A stretch of 64,000 nucleotides of DNA from Dietzia massiliensis (GTDB lineage: Bacteria > Actinomycetota > Actinomycetes > Mycobacteriales > Mycobacteriaceae), in NCBI RefSeq assembly GCF_018390595.1, contig NZ_JAHBAV010000006.1:21540-85539 (forward strand). Reading direction: 5' to 3'. Of the stretch, positions 43,301 through 63,920 are shown piece by piece; position 1 is the first letter of the stretch, and each line of letters starts with the position of its first letter. The notes below the pieces were generated by a model, which saw only the letters and a list, made by a program, of their open reading frames with translations, was not told where the DNA came from and did not search any database. The position numbers were made by a program, and so were the translations under genes.

Positions 43301-43394
43301 CGGAGCGAAGAGCGCGGGCACGAAGAAGGCCGCCCCGACCGCGGCCGAGAAGACCGCCGCCAAGGCGGCTCGCAAGGCGCGCGCCCTGCGCTGA
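40320..43394 (+). CDS. uvrA: UvrABC excinuclease subunit A with a Lys/Ala-rich tail
   Basis: Damage-recognition ATPase of nucleotide excision repair. 1024 residues with two ABC modules: Walker [10 protein letters not shown] (32-40) and GVSGSGKST (about 651), two LSGGEAQR signatures, and zinc cysteines ([30 protein letters not shown]). The family fold ends near residue 949 (GRFLAEVL); about 75 further residues are Ala/Lys/Gly/Thr-rich and resemble histone H1-like DNA-binding tails. ATG follows GGAAGGAG. No LexA-type box was recognised in 40182-40319. Confidence 0.96.
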   Translation: MVDRLVVRGAREHNLKGVDIDVPRDSLIVFTGLSGSGKSSLAFDTIFAEGQRRYVESLSSYARMFLGQMDKPDVDFIEGLSPAVSIDQKSTNRNPRSTVGTITEVHDYLRLLYARAGVPHCPTCGEVISRQTPQQIVDQILEGEEGARFQVLAPVVRTRKGEFVDLFAQLAADGYSRVRVDGVLHSLSEPPTLKKQEKHDIEVVVDRLATKPSSRQRLTDSVETALGLADGVIVIEYVDRDESDPARHRRFSEHMACPNGHPIALDDMEPRAFSFNNPYGACPVCDGLGAHLEVDPDLVVPDPERSLADGAIAPWSGGQSADYFQQLLTGLASDMGFDLRTPWQDLPAKVRKAVLGGAPTKVRVQYRNRFGRTRTYDAKFEGVMSFLKRRLEQTESESQKERYQGYMREVPCPGCDGTRLKPEILAVTLAGPGGQERSIADISRMSVEDCAAFLDGLELDSRQAMIAGRVLKEIQARMGFLLDVGLDYLSLDRVAGSLSGGEAQRIRLATQIGSGLAGVLYVLDEPSIGLHQRDNRRLIDTLVRLRDLGNTLLVVEHDEDTIRSADWIVDIGPLAGEHGGRVVHSGDYEGLLANTESLTGDYLAGRRQIAVPAKRREPSPDKRLHVRGARENNLKNVDVVFPAGVLCAVTGVSGSGKSTLVNDILATTLANQLNRARQVPGRHSRIDGVEDFDKLVQVDQSPIGRTPRSNPATYTGVFDKIRTLFAATTEAKVRGYKQGRFSFNVKGGRCEACQGDGTLKIEMNFLPDVYVPCEVCHGARYNRETLEVHYKGKTIAEVLDMPIEEACEFFEPITSIHRYLKTLTEVGLGYVRLGQPAPTLSGGEAQRVKLAAELQKRSSGRTVYILDEPTTGLHFEDITKLLLVIQGLVDKGNTVIVIEHNLDVIKSADWVIDMGPEGGAGGGTVVAEGTPEQVATVPESHTGRFLAEVLPAAETSTGQGADGTGAGEKPSASTAAAKNGARKAGSTKTGAKKTGAKSAGTKKAAPTAAEKTAAKAARKARALR

Positions 43395-43423
43395 TCGCCC
43401 GCCGCCGGGCGCACGGCGCGTGA

Positions 43424-43467
43424 CCCACGGGAGCGGTCGGCACCGCGCGGGCGCCGACCGCCGTGGG
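43424..43467. terminator. Bidirectional terminator between uvrA and DUF1844 gene
   Basis: Two stacked stems, 43424-43429 with 43462-43467 and 43433-43441 with 43453-43461, in the gap between convergent genes. Confidence 0.65.
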
Positions 43468-43474
43468 GGAGAGG

Positions 43475-43873
43475 TCAGTAGACCGGGCCGGTGAACTTCT
43501 CGCCGGGTCCCTCGCCGGGCTCGTCGGGGTACGCGCTGGCCTCGCGGAACGCGCGCTGCAGGCCCTGCAGCCCGTCGCGCACGACGCGGGCCTGCGGCCC
43601 GAGGTGTTCGGCCGAGCCGGTCACCAGGCCCGCGAGAGCGGTGATGAGCTTGCGGGCCTCGTCGAGGTCCAGGCGCGGGCTCGAGGTCGGGTCCTCGTCG
43701 GACAGCCCCAGCTTCTCGGCCGCGGCACTCATGAGGACGACGATGGAACGGAAGATGATCTCCTGCGCGGAGACGTCCGCCAGATCGACGATCTCGACCT
43801 CGCGAGCGTCGAGGTGATCCCCGAGCAGGTTCTCGGTGGCCTGGTCGGCGGATGAAGGCTGGTCGGTGGTCAT
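43475..43873 (-). CDS. DUF1844 protein
   Basis: 132 residues, soluble, mostly helical. It contains the DUF1844 pattern: VEIVDLADVSAQEIIFRSIVVLMSAAAEKLGL, a conserved LDLDEARKLITALAGLV helix and a variable acidic tail. Function unknown; in actinobacteria this gene is commonly next to infC, divergent from it as here. The ATG at 43873 is favoured over an upstream frame extension because conservation starts there. Confidence 0.82.
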   Translation of the reverse strand: MTTDQPSSADQATENLLGDHLDAREVEIVDLADVSAQEIIFRSIVVLMSAAAEKLGLSDEDPTSSPRLDLDEARKLITALAGLVTGSAEHLGPQARVVRDGLQGLQRAFREASAYPDEPGEGPGEKFTGPVY

Positions 43874-43923
43874 GCCGTTCACTGTCCCACGGACCGCCCG
43901 GGGCCGTGTGCACCGACACCGGT

Positions 43924-43952
43924 TTGGGGGCACCGGCCGGAACTGGTAGAGT
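43924..43952 (+). promoter_or_regulatory. Putative infC operon promoter
   Basis: TTGGGG (43924-43929) and TAGAGT (43947-43952) are separated by exactly 17 bases. Predicted transcription start near 43959 leaves a leader of about 290 nt before infC. Confidence 0.55.
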
Positions 43953-43958
43953 CCATCA

Positions 43959-44251
43959 GCGACTGTGGGAATCCGCTACGAGGCGGGTTCCGTCGTCCAA
44001 GAGGAGCCCGATCTCCCACCATCCGACGCCGCGAGGCAGTTTGATGGTCACCACCCCGACGAGGGGTCCCGCGAGTGATCGCGGACGTGTACTCGTCGAC
44101 GGGTGAGGAGTGAGAGGCCCCCGGTACACATGCCGTGGGGCCTTCTCGGCTTCGCCGGCCACGGCCGGCGTAGCGTGGGGCGCCTCGAGGGCGGTTGTGC
44201 GGCCACGTGAGTGGTCGCGGACGCCAGCACCGTAACTACCGAGGAGGGCCC
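43959..44251 (+). promoter_or_regulatory. Long structured leader of infC
   Basis: Successive hairpins can be drawn: 43968-43991 (9 bp); 44069-44084 (6 bp, GTGA tetraloop); 44112-44147 (10 bp plus inner 3 bp); 44153-44170; 44199-44218 (8 bp, again GTGA loop). A short ORF lies at 44044-44106, and GAGGAGGG at 44241 is the infC ribosome binding site. I do not recognise a named riboswitch or L20 leader. The layout suggests cis-regulation of the infC-rpmI-rplT operon. Confidence 0.5.
44044..44106 (+). CDS. Possible 20-codon leader peptide upstream of infC
   Basis: ATG to TGA encoding MVTTPTRGPASDRGRVLVDG, with GAGG 7 bases upstream. It ends 5 bases before the largest hairpin of the infC leader, a spacing reminiscent of attenuators. 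No homology evidence; could be chance. Confidence 0.3.
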   Translation: MVTTPTRGPASDRGRVLVDG

Positions 44252-44818
<567 letters not shown>

Positions 44819-44912
44819 GCCCTCCGCGCCGACAAGACCACGGACGCACGCCGTCCGCACACCCGAGGCCCCACCGGGCATTCCGGGCCGAACCATGTGA
44901 GGAAGACCGATC

Positions 44913-45107
44913 ATGCCGAAGATGAAGACCCACAAGGGCACCGCCAAGCGCTTCCGGAAGACCGGAACCGGCAAGCTGGTGCGCCAGCAGGCCAACCGCC
45001 GCCACATCATGGAGAAGAAGCCCACCAAGCGCACCCGTCGCCTCGACGGCCGCACGGACGTCGCCCCGGCCGACGTGCCCCGCATCAAGCGGCTCCTCGG
45101 GCTCTGA
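44913..45107 (+). CDS. rpmI: 50S ribosomal protein L35
   Basis: 64-residue basic protein with [21 protein letters not shown], diagnostic of bL35, and a short [16 protein letters not shown] segment. Lies between infC and rplT, the usual bacterial order. ATG at 44913 preceded by GAGGAAG. Confidence 0.97.
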   Translation: MPKMKTHKGTAKRFRKTGTGKLVRQQANRRHIMEKKPTKRTRRLDGRTDVAPADVPRIKRLLGL

Positions 45108-45176
45108 GCCCCTCCGACCTTCAGTAACTCCCGGTCGCCCCGTAGGCGACCGCCCCAGACCAGTGAGGATTGACCA

Positions 45177-45557
45177 GTGGCACGCGTGAAGAGGGCAGTC
45201 AACGCCCAGAAGAAGCGTCGGACCGTACTCGAGTCCACCAAGGGCTACCGTGGGCAGCGTTCACGGCTGTACCGCAAGGCCAAGGAGCAGATGCTCCACT
45301 CGATGACCTACAGCTACCGCGATCGTCGCGCGCGCAAGGGCGACTTCCGGAAGCTGTGGATCTCGCGGATCAACGCCGCGGCCCGCGCCAACGACATGAC
45401 CTACAACCGCTTCGTCCAGGGCCTCAAGCTCGCCGGCGTCGAGGTGGACCGCAAGGTGCTCGCCGACCTCGCCGTCACGGACCCGGCCGCCTTCACGGCG
45501 CTGGTCGATGTCGCGCGCAAGGCCCTGCCGGCCGACGTCAACGCGCCGGCTGCCTGA
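45177..45557 (+). CDS. rplT: 50S ribosomal protein L20
   Basis: 126-residue bL20 with a long basic N-terminal helix ([20 protein letters not shown]), [16 protein letters not shown] and the globular C-terminus ([24 protein letters not shown]). It nucleates 23S rRNA assembly. GTG start at 45177 behind GTGAGGA. A strong terminator follows 44 bases after the stop. Confidence 0.97.
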   Translation: MARVKRAVNAQKKRRTVLESTKGYRGQRSRLYRKAKEQMLHSMTYSYRDRRARKGDFRKLWISRINAAARANDMTYNRFVQGLKLAGVEVDRKVLADLAVTDPAAFTALVDVARKALPADVNAPAA

Positions 45558-45567
45558 CACCCGCGAC

Positions 45568-46436
45568 TTGACGAACACTCCGCCCGCAGAGGGCACGGGA
45601 CGACCCGCGGATCCGTTCACCGAACGGACCCCGCGGGTCGTTTCCGCATCCAAGCTCCACCGAGCGGCGGCCCGGCGTAAGGCCGGCCGCCTCCTCGCCG
45701 AGGGCGCCAACTCCGTCGAGGCCGCGCTCGCCACCGGCGCCGCGATCGAGCTGTTCTGCACCGAGGCGGCGCTCGACCGGTTCGCCGACCTCGTCGACGC
45801 CGGCCGAGCCGCCGGCGTCGCGGTGTCCGTGGTGACCGACCGCGCCATCCGCGGCCTGTCCGACACCGTCACCCCGACCGGGATCGTCGCCGTGTGCCGC
45901 TCCGTCACGCGGCCGGCCGCCGACGCCACCGCGCCCGCCGCGGGGGCGGACGACGTGCCGGACACCGTCGCCTCGCCGCGCCTCGTCGCGGTCGGTCAGG
46001 GGCTGGCCGAGCCGGGCAACGTCGGCACCCTCATCCGTGTCGCGGACGCGCTCGGCGCCGACGCCGTGTGGCTCACGGAGGGGGCGGTGGACCCGGAGAA
46101 CCCCAAGGCAGTGCGGGCGTCGGCCGGCAGTGTCTTCCACCTCCCCGTCGTCCGCGGCATCGCCGAGGACGACCTCGTCGGGCGCGCCCACCGGGCGGGA
46201 CTGCAGGTCGCCGTCGCCGACGCCGGCGGAGAGGTCGACGTCGAACGCGCCGACGACGTGCTCGCCGCGCCCACCGCGTGGATCTTCGGCAACGAGGCCC
46301 ACGGCGTGCCGGCCGACCTCGCCGCCGCCGCCGACCTGCGGGTCCGCATCCCCATCCGGGGTCGCGCCGAGAGCCTGAACATCGTCACGGCGGCGTCCAT
46401 CTGTCTGCACACCAGCTCCCGGCTGCAGGCGGGATC

Positions 46437-46440
<4 letters not shown>
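45568..46440 (+). CDS. SpoU-family 23S/tRNA 2'-O-methyltransferase (TsnR-like)
   Basis: 290-residue SPOUT methyltransferase: substrate-binding N-domain (SASKLHRAAARRKAGRLLAEG) and knotted domain with GLAEPGNVGTLIRVADALG, IFGNEAHGVP and IPIRGRAESLNIVTAASI. A methylated rRNA or tRNA ribose is expected; tsnR is the name of the mycobacterial homolog in the same position. The only usable start is TTG 45568, giving about 28 residues before the domain; the rplT terminator lies inside this segment. Stop overlaps the ABC-F gene by GTGA. Confidence 0.85.
45601..45643 (+). terminator. Strong terminator after rplT, inside the methyltransferase 5' end
   Basis: Perfect 10-bp outer stem 45601-45610 with 45631-45640, inner 6-bp stem 45613-45618 with 45622-45627, then TTT. 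It begins 44 bases after the rplT stop and is in frame within the downstream coding region. Confidence 0.8.
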
Positions 46441-49390
<2,950 letters not shown>

Positions 49391-49430
49391 CGCGCCGCGC
49401 CCCCACCACACCAAGACGAAGGACCCCACA

Positions 49431-51920
49431 GTGCGAATTGCGCAGTCCTGGTTGACCGAGATCCTGCAGCGGGCCAACGACGGCTGGTCCGTGACCCCCG
49501 CCGAGCTCGACGCCGGGTTCGTCCGCGTCGGCCTCGAGGTGGAGGGCGAGCCGGAACAGCTCCCCGAGATCTCCGGCCCGCTCACGATCGGCCGGGTCTC
49601 GAGTATCGAGGAGCTCGAGGGCTTCAAGAAGCCCATCCGTTTCTGCCTGGTCGACGTGGGCGGGGACGAGCCACAGCAGATCGTGTGCGGCGCCCGGAAC
49701 TTCGCCGAGGGCGATCTGGTCGTCGTCGCGCTCCCGGGCACGGTCCTGCCGGGCGGGTTCGAGATCGGTAAGCGTAAGACGTACGGCAGGCCCAGCGAGG
49801 GCATGATCTGTTCGGCGTCCGAGCTGGGCATCGGCTCCGATCACAGCGGGATCATCGTCCTGGCCCCCGGCACCGCCGAGCCGGGCGATCCCGCCGGGCC
49901 GGTGCTCGCCGCCGGTGCCGACGAGCGGGACACCGTCATCGAGCTCAACGTGACCCCCGACCGCGGATACTGCCTGTCGGCGCGCGGCCTGTCCCGCGAG
50001 CTCGCGTGTGGGTTCGACCTCGACTTCGCCGACCCCGCCGTCGAACTCGGGCTCCCGGCCGACGCCGAGACCTGGCCGCTGGAGGTGCTGCCGGAGTCGG
50101 GCGCCCGGCGGTTCGCGCTGCGTCGCGTGACGGGGATCGACCCGGCCGCGCGCACCCCGTGGTGGATGGCGCGCCGCCTGCTGCTGTCGGGCGTGCGGCC
50201 GATCTCGCCGGCCGTCGACGTGACCAACTACGTCATGCTCGAGCTCGGTCACCCGATGCACGCGTTCGACGCGGCGCGACTGCAGGGCGGACTCACCGTC
50301 CGGCGGGCGCGGGCGGGGGAGACCCTGGTGACCCTCGACGACGTCGAGCGGACGCTCGACCCCGAGGACGTCGTCATCTGCGACGACAGCGGGCCCGTCT
50401 CGATGGCCGGCGTCATGGGCGGGGCCTCGACCGAGGTCTCCGATCAGACGACCGATGTGCTGCTGGAGTCCGCCGTGTGGGACACCCTCGCCGTGTTCCG
50501 GACCATCCGCCGGCACAAGCTGCCGAGCGAGGCGGGCAAGCGCTATGAGCGCGGGGTCGACGCCGCCGCCTCGATCGCGGCCCTGGACCGCGCGGCGACC
50601 CTGCTCGCCGAGATCACCGGGGGCACCGTCGAGGACTCCCTCACCGATGTCGGTTCGGCGCCGGTCATGCCGACCATCGCGTTCGACCCGGACCGCCCCG
50701 CGCGCGTCGCCGGCGTCGGGTACCCGGCCGGGACCGCGCGGCGCCGGCTGGAGCAGATCGGTTGCACCGTCGCCGGTGACGACGCGGTGCTGCTCGAGGT
50801 GACGCCCCCGACCTGGCGTCCCGACCTCGCCCTGCCGGCGGACCTGGTCGAGGAGGTGCTGCGCCTCGAGGGGCTGGAGAACATCCCGTCGGTGCTGCCC
50901 ACCGCGCCCGCGGGCCGGGGCCTCACCGCCGAGCAGCGTGGCCGCCGCGCCGTCGGGCACGCCCTGGCCGCGGCCGGGCACGTGGAGGTGCTGACGTCCC
51001 CGTTCTGTGATCCGTCGGTGTTCGACGACATGGGACTGGGTGACGACGACGAGCGCCGCAACACGATGTCCGTGGTCAACCCCCTCGAGAGCGACAAGTC
51101 GCACCTCGCGACCACGCTGCTGCCCTCATTGGTCGAGATCGCCCGCCGCAACATCACCCGGGGGACTCGCGATCTCGCGCTGTTCTCGGTCGCGCAGGTG
51201 TCGTTCCGTACGCTCACAACCGCGCCGGTGGAGATGCTGCCGGTCGACCGCGAGCCCACCCCGGAGGAGCGCGAGCGGCTGAGCGCCTCGCTGCCCGAGC
51301 AGCCGCTGCACGTCGCTGCGTTGTACACCGGCAAGCGCGAGCCGGCCGGGCACTTCGGCCCGGGCCGGGAGGCCGACGCCCTCGACGCGGTGGAGGCGGC
51401 GAGGATCGTCGGTCGTACGCTCGGTGCCGAGGTGCGTGTCCGGGCGGCGGAGTGCGCGCCCTGGCACCCGGGCCGCTGTGTGGAGGTGCTCGTCGACTCG
51501 GTCGTCGTCGGGCACGCCGGCGAACTGCACCCGGCGGCGTGCGAGCGACTCGGAGTGCCGGCCCGGACCTGCGCCGTGGAGCTCGACCTCACCGCGATCG
51601 GTGTCCGTGAGGTCCTGCCGGCCCCGACGATCTCGGCGTACCCGGCGGTGAACCAGGACGTCGCTCTCGTGGTGGACGCCTCGGTGCCAGCCGCGGACGT
51701 CGAGTCCGCGCTGCGCTCGGGGGGCGGGGAGTTGCTCGAGAGCGTGCGCCTGTTCGACGTCTACACCGGCGCCCAGCTCGGCGAGGGCCGCAAGTCCCTG
51801 GCGTATGCGCTGACGTTCCGCGCCGCCGACCGCACGCTCACCGAGGACGAGGCGAGCACCTGGCGCAGCGCGGCCGTCGAGGCCGCGGAGAAGGCCGTGG
51901 GGGCGGTTCTGCGTGGCTGA
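49431..51920 (+). CDS. pheT: Phenylalanyl-tRNA synthetase beta subunit
   Basis: 829 residues. N-terminal tRNA-binding OB domain (about 40-155), B3/B4 editing domain, B5 domain, inactive catalytic-like core and C-terminal anticodon-binding FDX-ACB domain ([16 protein letters not shown] ... [19 protein letters not shown]). The editing domain would hydrolyse Tyr-tRNA(Phe). GTG start after a 40-bp gap behind pheS; the stop overlaps thiD by 8 bases. Confidence 0.96.
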   Translation: MRIAQSWLTEILQRANDGWSVTPAELDAGFVRVGLEVEGEPEQLPEISGPLTIGRVSSIEELEGFKKPIRFCLVDVGGDEPQQIVCGARNFAEGDLVVVALPGTVLPGGFEIGKRKTYGRPSEGMICSASELGIGSDHSGIIVLAPGTAEPGDPAGPVLAAGADERDTVIELNVTPDRGYCLSARGLSRELACGFDLDFADPAVELGLPADAETWPLEVLPESGARRFALRRVTGIDPAARTPWWMARRLLLSGVRPISPAVDVTNYVMLELGHPMHAFDAARLQGGLTVRRARAGETLVTLDDVERTLDPEDVVICDDSGPVSMAGVMGGASTEVSDQTTDVLLESAVWDTLAVFRTIRRHKLPSEAGKRYERGVDAAASIAALDRAATLLAEITGGTVEDSLTDVGSAPVMPTIAFDPDRPARVAGVGYPAGTARRRLEQIGCTVAGDDAVLLEVTPPTWRPDLALPADLVEEVLRLEGLENIPSVLPTAPAGRGLTAEQRGRRAVGHALAAAGHVEVLTSPFCDPSVFDDMGLGDDDERRNTMSVVNPLESDKSHLATTLLPSLVEIARRNITRGTRDLALFSVAQVSFRTLTTAPVEMLPVDREPTPEERERLSASLPEQPLHVAALYTGKREPAGHFGPGREADALDAVEAARIVGRTLGAEVRVRAAECAPWHPGRCVEVLVDSVVVGHAGELHPAACERLGVPARTCAVELDLTAIGVREVLPAPTISAYPAVNQDVALVVDASVPAADVESALRSGGGELLESVRLFDVYTGAQLGEGRKSLAYALTFRAADRTLTEDEASTWRSAAVEAAEKAVGAVLRG

Positions 51921-52737
51921 CAGGGTCCGGGCACCGAGGGTGCTGTGCATCGCGGGCACCGACCCGTCCGGCGGCGCGGGTCTGCTCGCGGACGTCAAGG
52001 CGGTCGCCGCGATGGGCGGGTACGGGATGGGCGCCGTCACCGCGGTCACCGTGCAGAACACCGTCGGCGTCACCGGGGTGCACGCCGTGCCGCCCGAGAC
52101 CGTCATCGCCCAGCTCGACGCCGTGGCCGATGACGTGGTGATCGACGCCGTCAAGATCGGCATGCTCGGTGAGGCGGGCCTCGTCGAGGCGGTCGGGGAC
52201 TGGCTTCGTCGTCGTCGTCCCCCGCACGTCGTCCTCGACCCGGTCATGGTCGCCACCACCGGTGGCCGGCTCGCCAGCGAGGACGCCGCGCGCATGCTCC
52301 GTGACCTCGTCCCCCTCGCGGACCTGGTCACGCCCAACGTCCCCGAGCTCGCCGTCCTGTGCGGCGAGACGGGCGCCACGGACATCGAGACCATCGTCGG
52401 TCAGGCTGAACTCGTCCACGAGCAGACCGGCTGCGCGGTGCTCGCCACCACCGGTGACCTCGAGGACGGCAGCGCCGAGGACGTCCTCGTCGAGACCGAT
52501 GGCGACCGGCGGACCACGCTCCGCCTGCCGTTCGTGCGGGTCGACACCCCGCACACGCACGGCACCGGTTGCTCGCTGTCCTCGGCCCTGGCCACCGCCC
52601 GGGTCGGCGCGCAGGACTGGGAGGCGGCCTACCGCCGCGTCCGGCCGTGGATGGACGGGGCGCTACACGGTGGGCTCGCACTCGAGGTGGGCCGTGGATC
52701 CGGGCCGCTCGACCACACCTGGTTCCTGCACCGCTGA
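51913..52737 (+). CDS. thiD: Hydroxymethylpyrimidine (phosphate) kinase
   Basis: Ribokinase-like kinase making HMP-pyrophosphate for thiamine synthesis. 274 residues with [31 protein letters not shown], the KIGMLG motif, [10 protein letters not shown] and the anion-hole signature [16 protein letters not shown] with the catalytic aspartate position. GTG start overlaps pheT by 8 bases. No TPP riboswitch is seen, expected because the gene is inside an operon. Confidence 0.93.
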   Translation: MADRVRAPRVLCIAGTDPSGGAGLLADVKAVAAMGGYGMGAVTAVTVQNTVGVTGVHAVPPETVIAQLDAVADDVVIDAVKIGMLGEAGLVEAVGDWLRRRRPPHVVLDPVMVATTGGRLASEDAARMLRDLVPLADLVTPNVPELAVLCGETGATDIETIVGQAELVHEQTGCAVLATTGDLEDGSAEDVLVETDGDRRTTLRLPFVRVDTPHTHGTGCSLSSALATARVGAQDWEAAYRRVRPWMDGALHGGLALEVGRGSGPLDHTWFLHR

Positions 52738-52861
52738 GCGTCTCCCCGGGGGCGTCCCGGACGTCGGGCATGGTTGCTCGGCCCGCGCGCGGCCGCGTGG
52801 GTGTCGTACACGTGTGCGAATATCCGTTCCGACTGACAGCCGAGACGACCAGGAGCAGACC

Positions 52862-55168
<2,307 letters not shown>

Positions 55169-55169
55169 C

Positions 55170-56101
55170 ATGACCACAGCGATGAACGACGGGTCCACCG
55201 AGCTGACACCGTTCGTCCGCGCGCGCGTCCTCGCCGAGGCGCTGCCGTGGCTGCAGAAGTTCCACAACAAGATCGTCGTGGTGAAGTACGGCGGCAACGC
55301 GATGATCGACGACGAGCTCAAGAAGGCCTTCGCCGCCGACATGGTCTTCCTGCGCACCTGCGGCCTCAAGCCCGTCGTGGTCCACGGCGGGGGCCCGCAG
55401 ATCACGTCGATGCTCGCGCGGCTCGGGATGGAGGGGGAGTTCCGCGGCGGGTTCCGGGTCACCACCCCCGAGGTGATGGACGTGGTGCGGATGGTGCTGT
55501 TCGGGCAGGTCGGGCGTGAACTCGTCGGCCTGATCAACGCGCACGGTCCGTACGCGGTCGGCATCTCCGGCGAGGACGCCGGCCTGTTCACCGCCGTCCG
55601 GCGTACCGCGATGGTCGACGGTCGGCCCACCGACATCGGGCTCGTCGGCGACGTCGAATCCGTCGACCCGCGCGCGGTGCTCGACCTCATCGAGGCCGGG
55701 CGGATCCCCGTGGTCTCGACCATCGCCCCCGATGCCGACGGGACCGTTCACAACATCAATGCCGACTCCGCCGCGGGTGCGCTCGCCTCGGCCCTGGAGG
55801 CGGAGAAGCTCGTCGTTCTCACCGACGTCGAGGGGCTGTACACGGACTGGCCCGACCGTTCCTCGCTGGTGACCCATCTGGGCACCCGGCCCCTGGAGCG
55901 CCTGCTCCCGTCACTGGAGAGCGGGATGGTGCCCAAGATGGAGGCCTGCCTGCGCGCCGTGCAGGGCGGCGTGCGCGCCGCCCACGTCATCGACGGCCGT
56001 GTCGAGCACTCCGTGCTGCTGGAGATCCTCACCGAGGGCGGCATCGGGACGATGGTGACCGAGGGCGATCACGAGACCCGGATACCGGCAGGAGACAACG
56101 C

Positions 56102-56105
<4 letters not shown>
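55170..56105 (+). CDS. argB: Acetylglutamate kinase
   Basis: Phosphorylates N-acetylglutamate, the usual feedback-controlled step of the cyclic arginine pathway. 311 residues: KYGGNAM near residue 33, [41 protein letters not shown] and the C-terminal [15 protein letters not shown] short N-terminal helix of about 25 residues, as in arginine-sensitive hexameric kinases, is present. Stop overlaps argD by GTGA. Confidence 0.97.
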
Positions 56106-58757
<2,652 letters not shown>

Positions 58758-58814
58758 CCGGGCGCCCCGCACACCCAGACCCACAGACCCACAGCACACA
58801 CCAAGGAGAACACC

Positions 58815-61468
<2,654 letters not shown>

Positions 61469-61473
61469 GACGC

Positions 61474-61695
61474 ATGTCCGTCATCGACGCACGTCTGCTC
61501 GGGATCCTCGCCTGTCCCGAGGACAAGGGCCCCCTCCTCCTGGTCGACGGGGAGACGCTGTACAACCCGCGACTGCGCCGGGCCTACCGGATCGACGACG
61601 GCATCCCCGTCCTGCTGGTCGACGAATCCCGGCAGGTCGACGACGCCGAACACGCGGACCTCGTCGCCCGGTCGGGCGGCGCGCACACGGAGTGA
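61474..61695 (+). CDS. Trm112/YcaR-like small protein
   Basis: 73 residues: LLGILACPEDKGPLLLVDGETLYNPRLRRAYRIDDGIPVLLVDE is the Trm112 family pattern. Only one cysteine remains, so it would not bind zinc like the eukaryotic protein. Eukaryotic Trm112 activates methyltransferases; bacterial members are uncharacterised. Overlaps the next gene (GTGA). Confidence 0.85.
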   Translation: MSVIDARLLGILACPEDKGPLLLVDGETLYNPRLRRAYRIDDGIPVLLVDESRQVDDAEHADLVARSGGAHTE

Positions 61696-62420
61696 GTCCA
61701 CTGGCGGGCGCGTCCGGAGCCGACCGCGACGCCGCGGGTGACTACACCACGGGTGACTACGACACGGGTGGCGAGGGGTTCCGGGCGTTGCTGCGCGAGT
61801 CGTCCCCGGACGAGGCGGCGCGGTCGCTTCTCGGCGGGATCCTCACGCACGACACGGTCTCGGTGCGGGTCATGGAGGTCGAGGCGTACGGTGGGCCCGC
61901 CGACTCGGCGTTCCCTGACGCGGCGGCCCACACGTGGCCGGGTCGCACGGCTCGCAACGAGGTGATGTTCGGCGACGCCGGTCATTTGTACGTGTACCTG
62001 AGCCACGGGTTGCATCAGTGCGTGAACATCACCTGCCGACCTCAGGGTGAGGGAGGGGGTGTGCTCCTGCGGGCGGCCCGCGTCGTGGGCGGCCATGAGA
62101 CAGTGGAAACCCGCCGGCCCGGCATCCCGGCGGAGCGCGCCGCCCGCGGTCCCGGCAACCTCGGACGCACGCTCGGCATTGATCTGTCGTTGCGGGGCAC
62201 CGACGTGTTGGACCCCTCGTCGTCGATCAGGTTCCGACCCGAGCCGGTTCCTGACGACCACATCCGCTCGGGTCCGCGCGTCGGGGTCTCTCGCGAGGCG
62301 GACCGCCCTTGGCGGTTCTGGCTCGCCGGCGCGCGGGAGGTCTCCGCCTACCGGCGGAGCCCGCGCGCCCCGCAGGTCACCCGCCCCGTGGTGGGCGGTC
62401 GCACGGATGGGGGACAATGA
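61692..62420 (+). CDS. 3-methyladenine DNA glycosylase (AAG/MPG family)
   Basis: Base-excision enzyme removing alkylated purines. 242 residues; core [43 protein letters not shown] split as catalytic glutamate (EVEAY) and intercalation region, then [20 protein letters not shown]. The normal YGMH reads SHGLH here. The N-terminal 28 residues contain [10 protein letters not shown], a small repeat, and may be dispensable. Start GTG overlaps the Trm112-like gene. Confidence 0.88.
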   Translation: MSPLAGASGADRDAAGDYTTGDYDTGGEGFRALLRESSPDEAARSLLGGILTHDTVSVRVMEVEAYGGPADSAFPDAAAHTWPGRTARNEVMFGDAGHLYVYLSHGLHQCVNITCRPQGEGGGVLLRAARVVGGHETVETRRPGIPAERAARGPGNLGRTLGIDLSLRGTDVLDPSSSIRFRPEPVPDDHIRSGPRVGVSREADRPWRFWLAGAREVSAYRRSPRAPQVTRPVVGGRTDGGQ

Positions 62421-63697
62421 CGGTCGTGACCAACAACATCCTCGATGAACTGCAGTGGCGTGGGCTGATCGCCCAGTCGACCGACCTGGACGCGCTGCGC
62501 TCCCACCTCGACGCGGGGACGGTCTCGCTCTACTGCGGGTTCGACCCGACCGGTCCGAGCCTGCACGCCGGGCACCTCATCCCGTTGCTGACCCTGCGCA
62601 GGTTCCAGCTGGCCGGGCACCGGCCCATCGTCCTCGCCGGCGGCGCCACCGGGATGATCGGCGACCCCCGCGAGGTGGGGGAGCGGGTCATGAACACCTC
62701 CGACACCGTCGCGGAGTGGACCGAGCGGATCGCCGGCCAGTTGGAGCTGTTCGTCGACCTCACCGAGGGACCCACTGGTGCGCGGATCGTGAACAACATG
62801 CAGTGGACCGGGCACATGACGGTCATCGAATTCCTGCGCGACGTCGGCAAGCACTTCTCGCTCAACACGATGCTCGGACGCGACACGGTCAAGCGTCGCC
62901 TCGAGGGCGAGGGCATCTCGTTCACCGAGTTCTCCTACATGCTGCTCCAGGCGAACGACTTCCTGCAGCTGCGCCGCAACATGGGGTGCACACTGCAGCT
63001 CGGTGGGTCCGACCAGTGGGGGAACATCATCGGCGGTGTCGACCTCAACCGGCGGGTGGACGGCGAGACGGTCCACGCCATGACGGTCCCTCTCGTGACG
63101 TCCGCCGACGGCAAGAAGTTCGGCAAGTCCACCGGAGGTGGCAGCCTGTGGCTGGACCCGTCCATGACGAGCCCGTACGCCTGGTACCAGTACTTCCTCA
63201 ACACCGCCGACGCCGACGTCGTGCGCTACCTGCGGTGGTTCTCCTTCCTCGGGCGTGAGGAGATCGACGAGCTCGAGGCGTTGACCCGCGACAAGCCCCA
63301 CCTGCGTGCGGCGCAGAAGCGCCTCGCCGAGGAGATGACGACGCTCGTGCACGGCGTGGCCGCGACGGAATCCGTCCAGGCCGCCGCGCAGGCCCTGTTC
63401 GGCCGCGGCGAGCTCGGCGGGCTCGACGAGGCGACGCTCGCAGCGGCGCTCGAGGACGCCGGCGCGGTGGAGATCGCCCCGGGCAGCCCGACGACCATCG
63501 TCGACCTGCTCGTGGCCTCCGGTTTGAGCGAGAGCAAGGGTGCTGCCCGGCGTGCTGTCGGTGAGGGAGGTGCGTACGTCAACAACGAGCGGGTCTCGGA
63601 CCCCGAGTGGACGCCGTCTTCCGGCGATCTCCTCCACGGCGGATGGTTGGTCCTGCGGCGTGGCAAGAAGAGCTTCGCGGGCGTCCGCATCAGCTGA
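62417..63697 (+). CDS. tyrS: Tyrosyl-tRNA synthetase
   Basis: Class I synthetase, 426 residues: [17 protein letters not shown] (HIGH-type motif is HAGH), [30 protein letters not shown]-equivalent KKFGKSTGG, and a C-terminal S4 RNA-binding domain (about 360-426). Start ATG 62417 overlaps the glycosylase stop; alternative GTG 62426 is 7 bases after GACAAT and would fit a leaderless start. A terminator follows. Confidence 0.95.
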   Translation: MTVVTNNILDELQWRGLIAQSTDLDALRSHLDAGTVSLYCGFDPTGPSLHAGHLIPLLTLRRFQLAGHRPIVLAGGATGMIGDPREVGERVMNTSDTVAEWTERIAGQLELFVDLTEGPTGARIVNNMQWTGHMTVIEFLRDVGKHFSLNTMLGRDTVKRRLEGEGISFTEFSYMLLQANDFLQLRRNMGCTLQLGGSDQWGNIIGGVDLNRRVDGETVHAMTVPLVTSADGKKFGKSTGGGSLWLDPSMTSPYAWYQYFLNTADADVVRYLRWFSFLGREEIDELEALTRDKPHLRAAQKRLAEEMTTLVHGVAATESVQAAAQALFGRGELGGLDEATLAAALEDAGAVEIAPGSPTTIVDLLVASGLSESKGAARRAVGEGGAYVNNERVSDPEWTPSSGDLLHGGWLVLRRGKKSFAGVRIS

Positions 63698-63712
63698 TCC
63701 GCCCCTGCCTAC

Positions 63713-63746
63713 GACGATGGCGTCGGCTCGTGCCGACGCCATCGTC
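63713..63746 (+). terminator. Terminator after tyrS
   Basis: Perfect 15-bp stem 63713-63727 with 63732-63746 and loop TCGT, 16 bases after the tyrS stop; followed by CCGTTAG. Confidence 0.8.
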
Positions 63747-63885
63747 CGTTAGCGGGGTTGGCCTGCGGGTTTGCGTTTCCGTTCACGCCTGCGTAACTTA
63801 TTGGACGTCGCCGAGAGCGGCCCGGACCGAGAGGCCCGAGCCGCCCGAGGAGACAGGCGCCAGCAAGTGGGAGCGCCGAGCCGGT

Positions 63886-63914
63886 TTGACACGGTGGAGC
63901 GGGACCGCTAGCTT
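63886..63914 (+). promoter_or_regulatory. Ribosomal RNA operon promoter
   Basis: Consensus -35 TTGACA (63886-63891), 17-base spacer and -10 TAGCTT (63909-63914), the best sigma-70-type promoter in the window. The preceding 63750-63885 holds no gene. The downstream leader supports an rrn operon. Confidence 0.75.
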
Positions 63915-63920
63915 GGAGGA

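Noticed and set aside
41181..43919. 912-codon minus-strand frame antisense to uvrA
   Set aside because: Antisense shadow; uvrA motifs on the plus strand are complete.
61738..61772. Short tandem repeat (GGTGACTAC-ACC/GAC-ACGGG) as a mobile-element or CRISPR-like repeat
   Set aside because: Two imperfect copies only, in frame within the glycosylase N-terminus ([10 protein letters not shown]); a local duplication.
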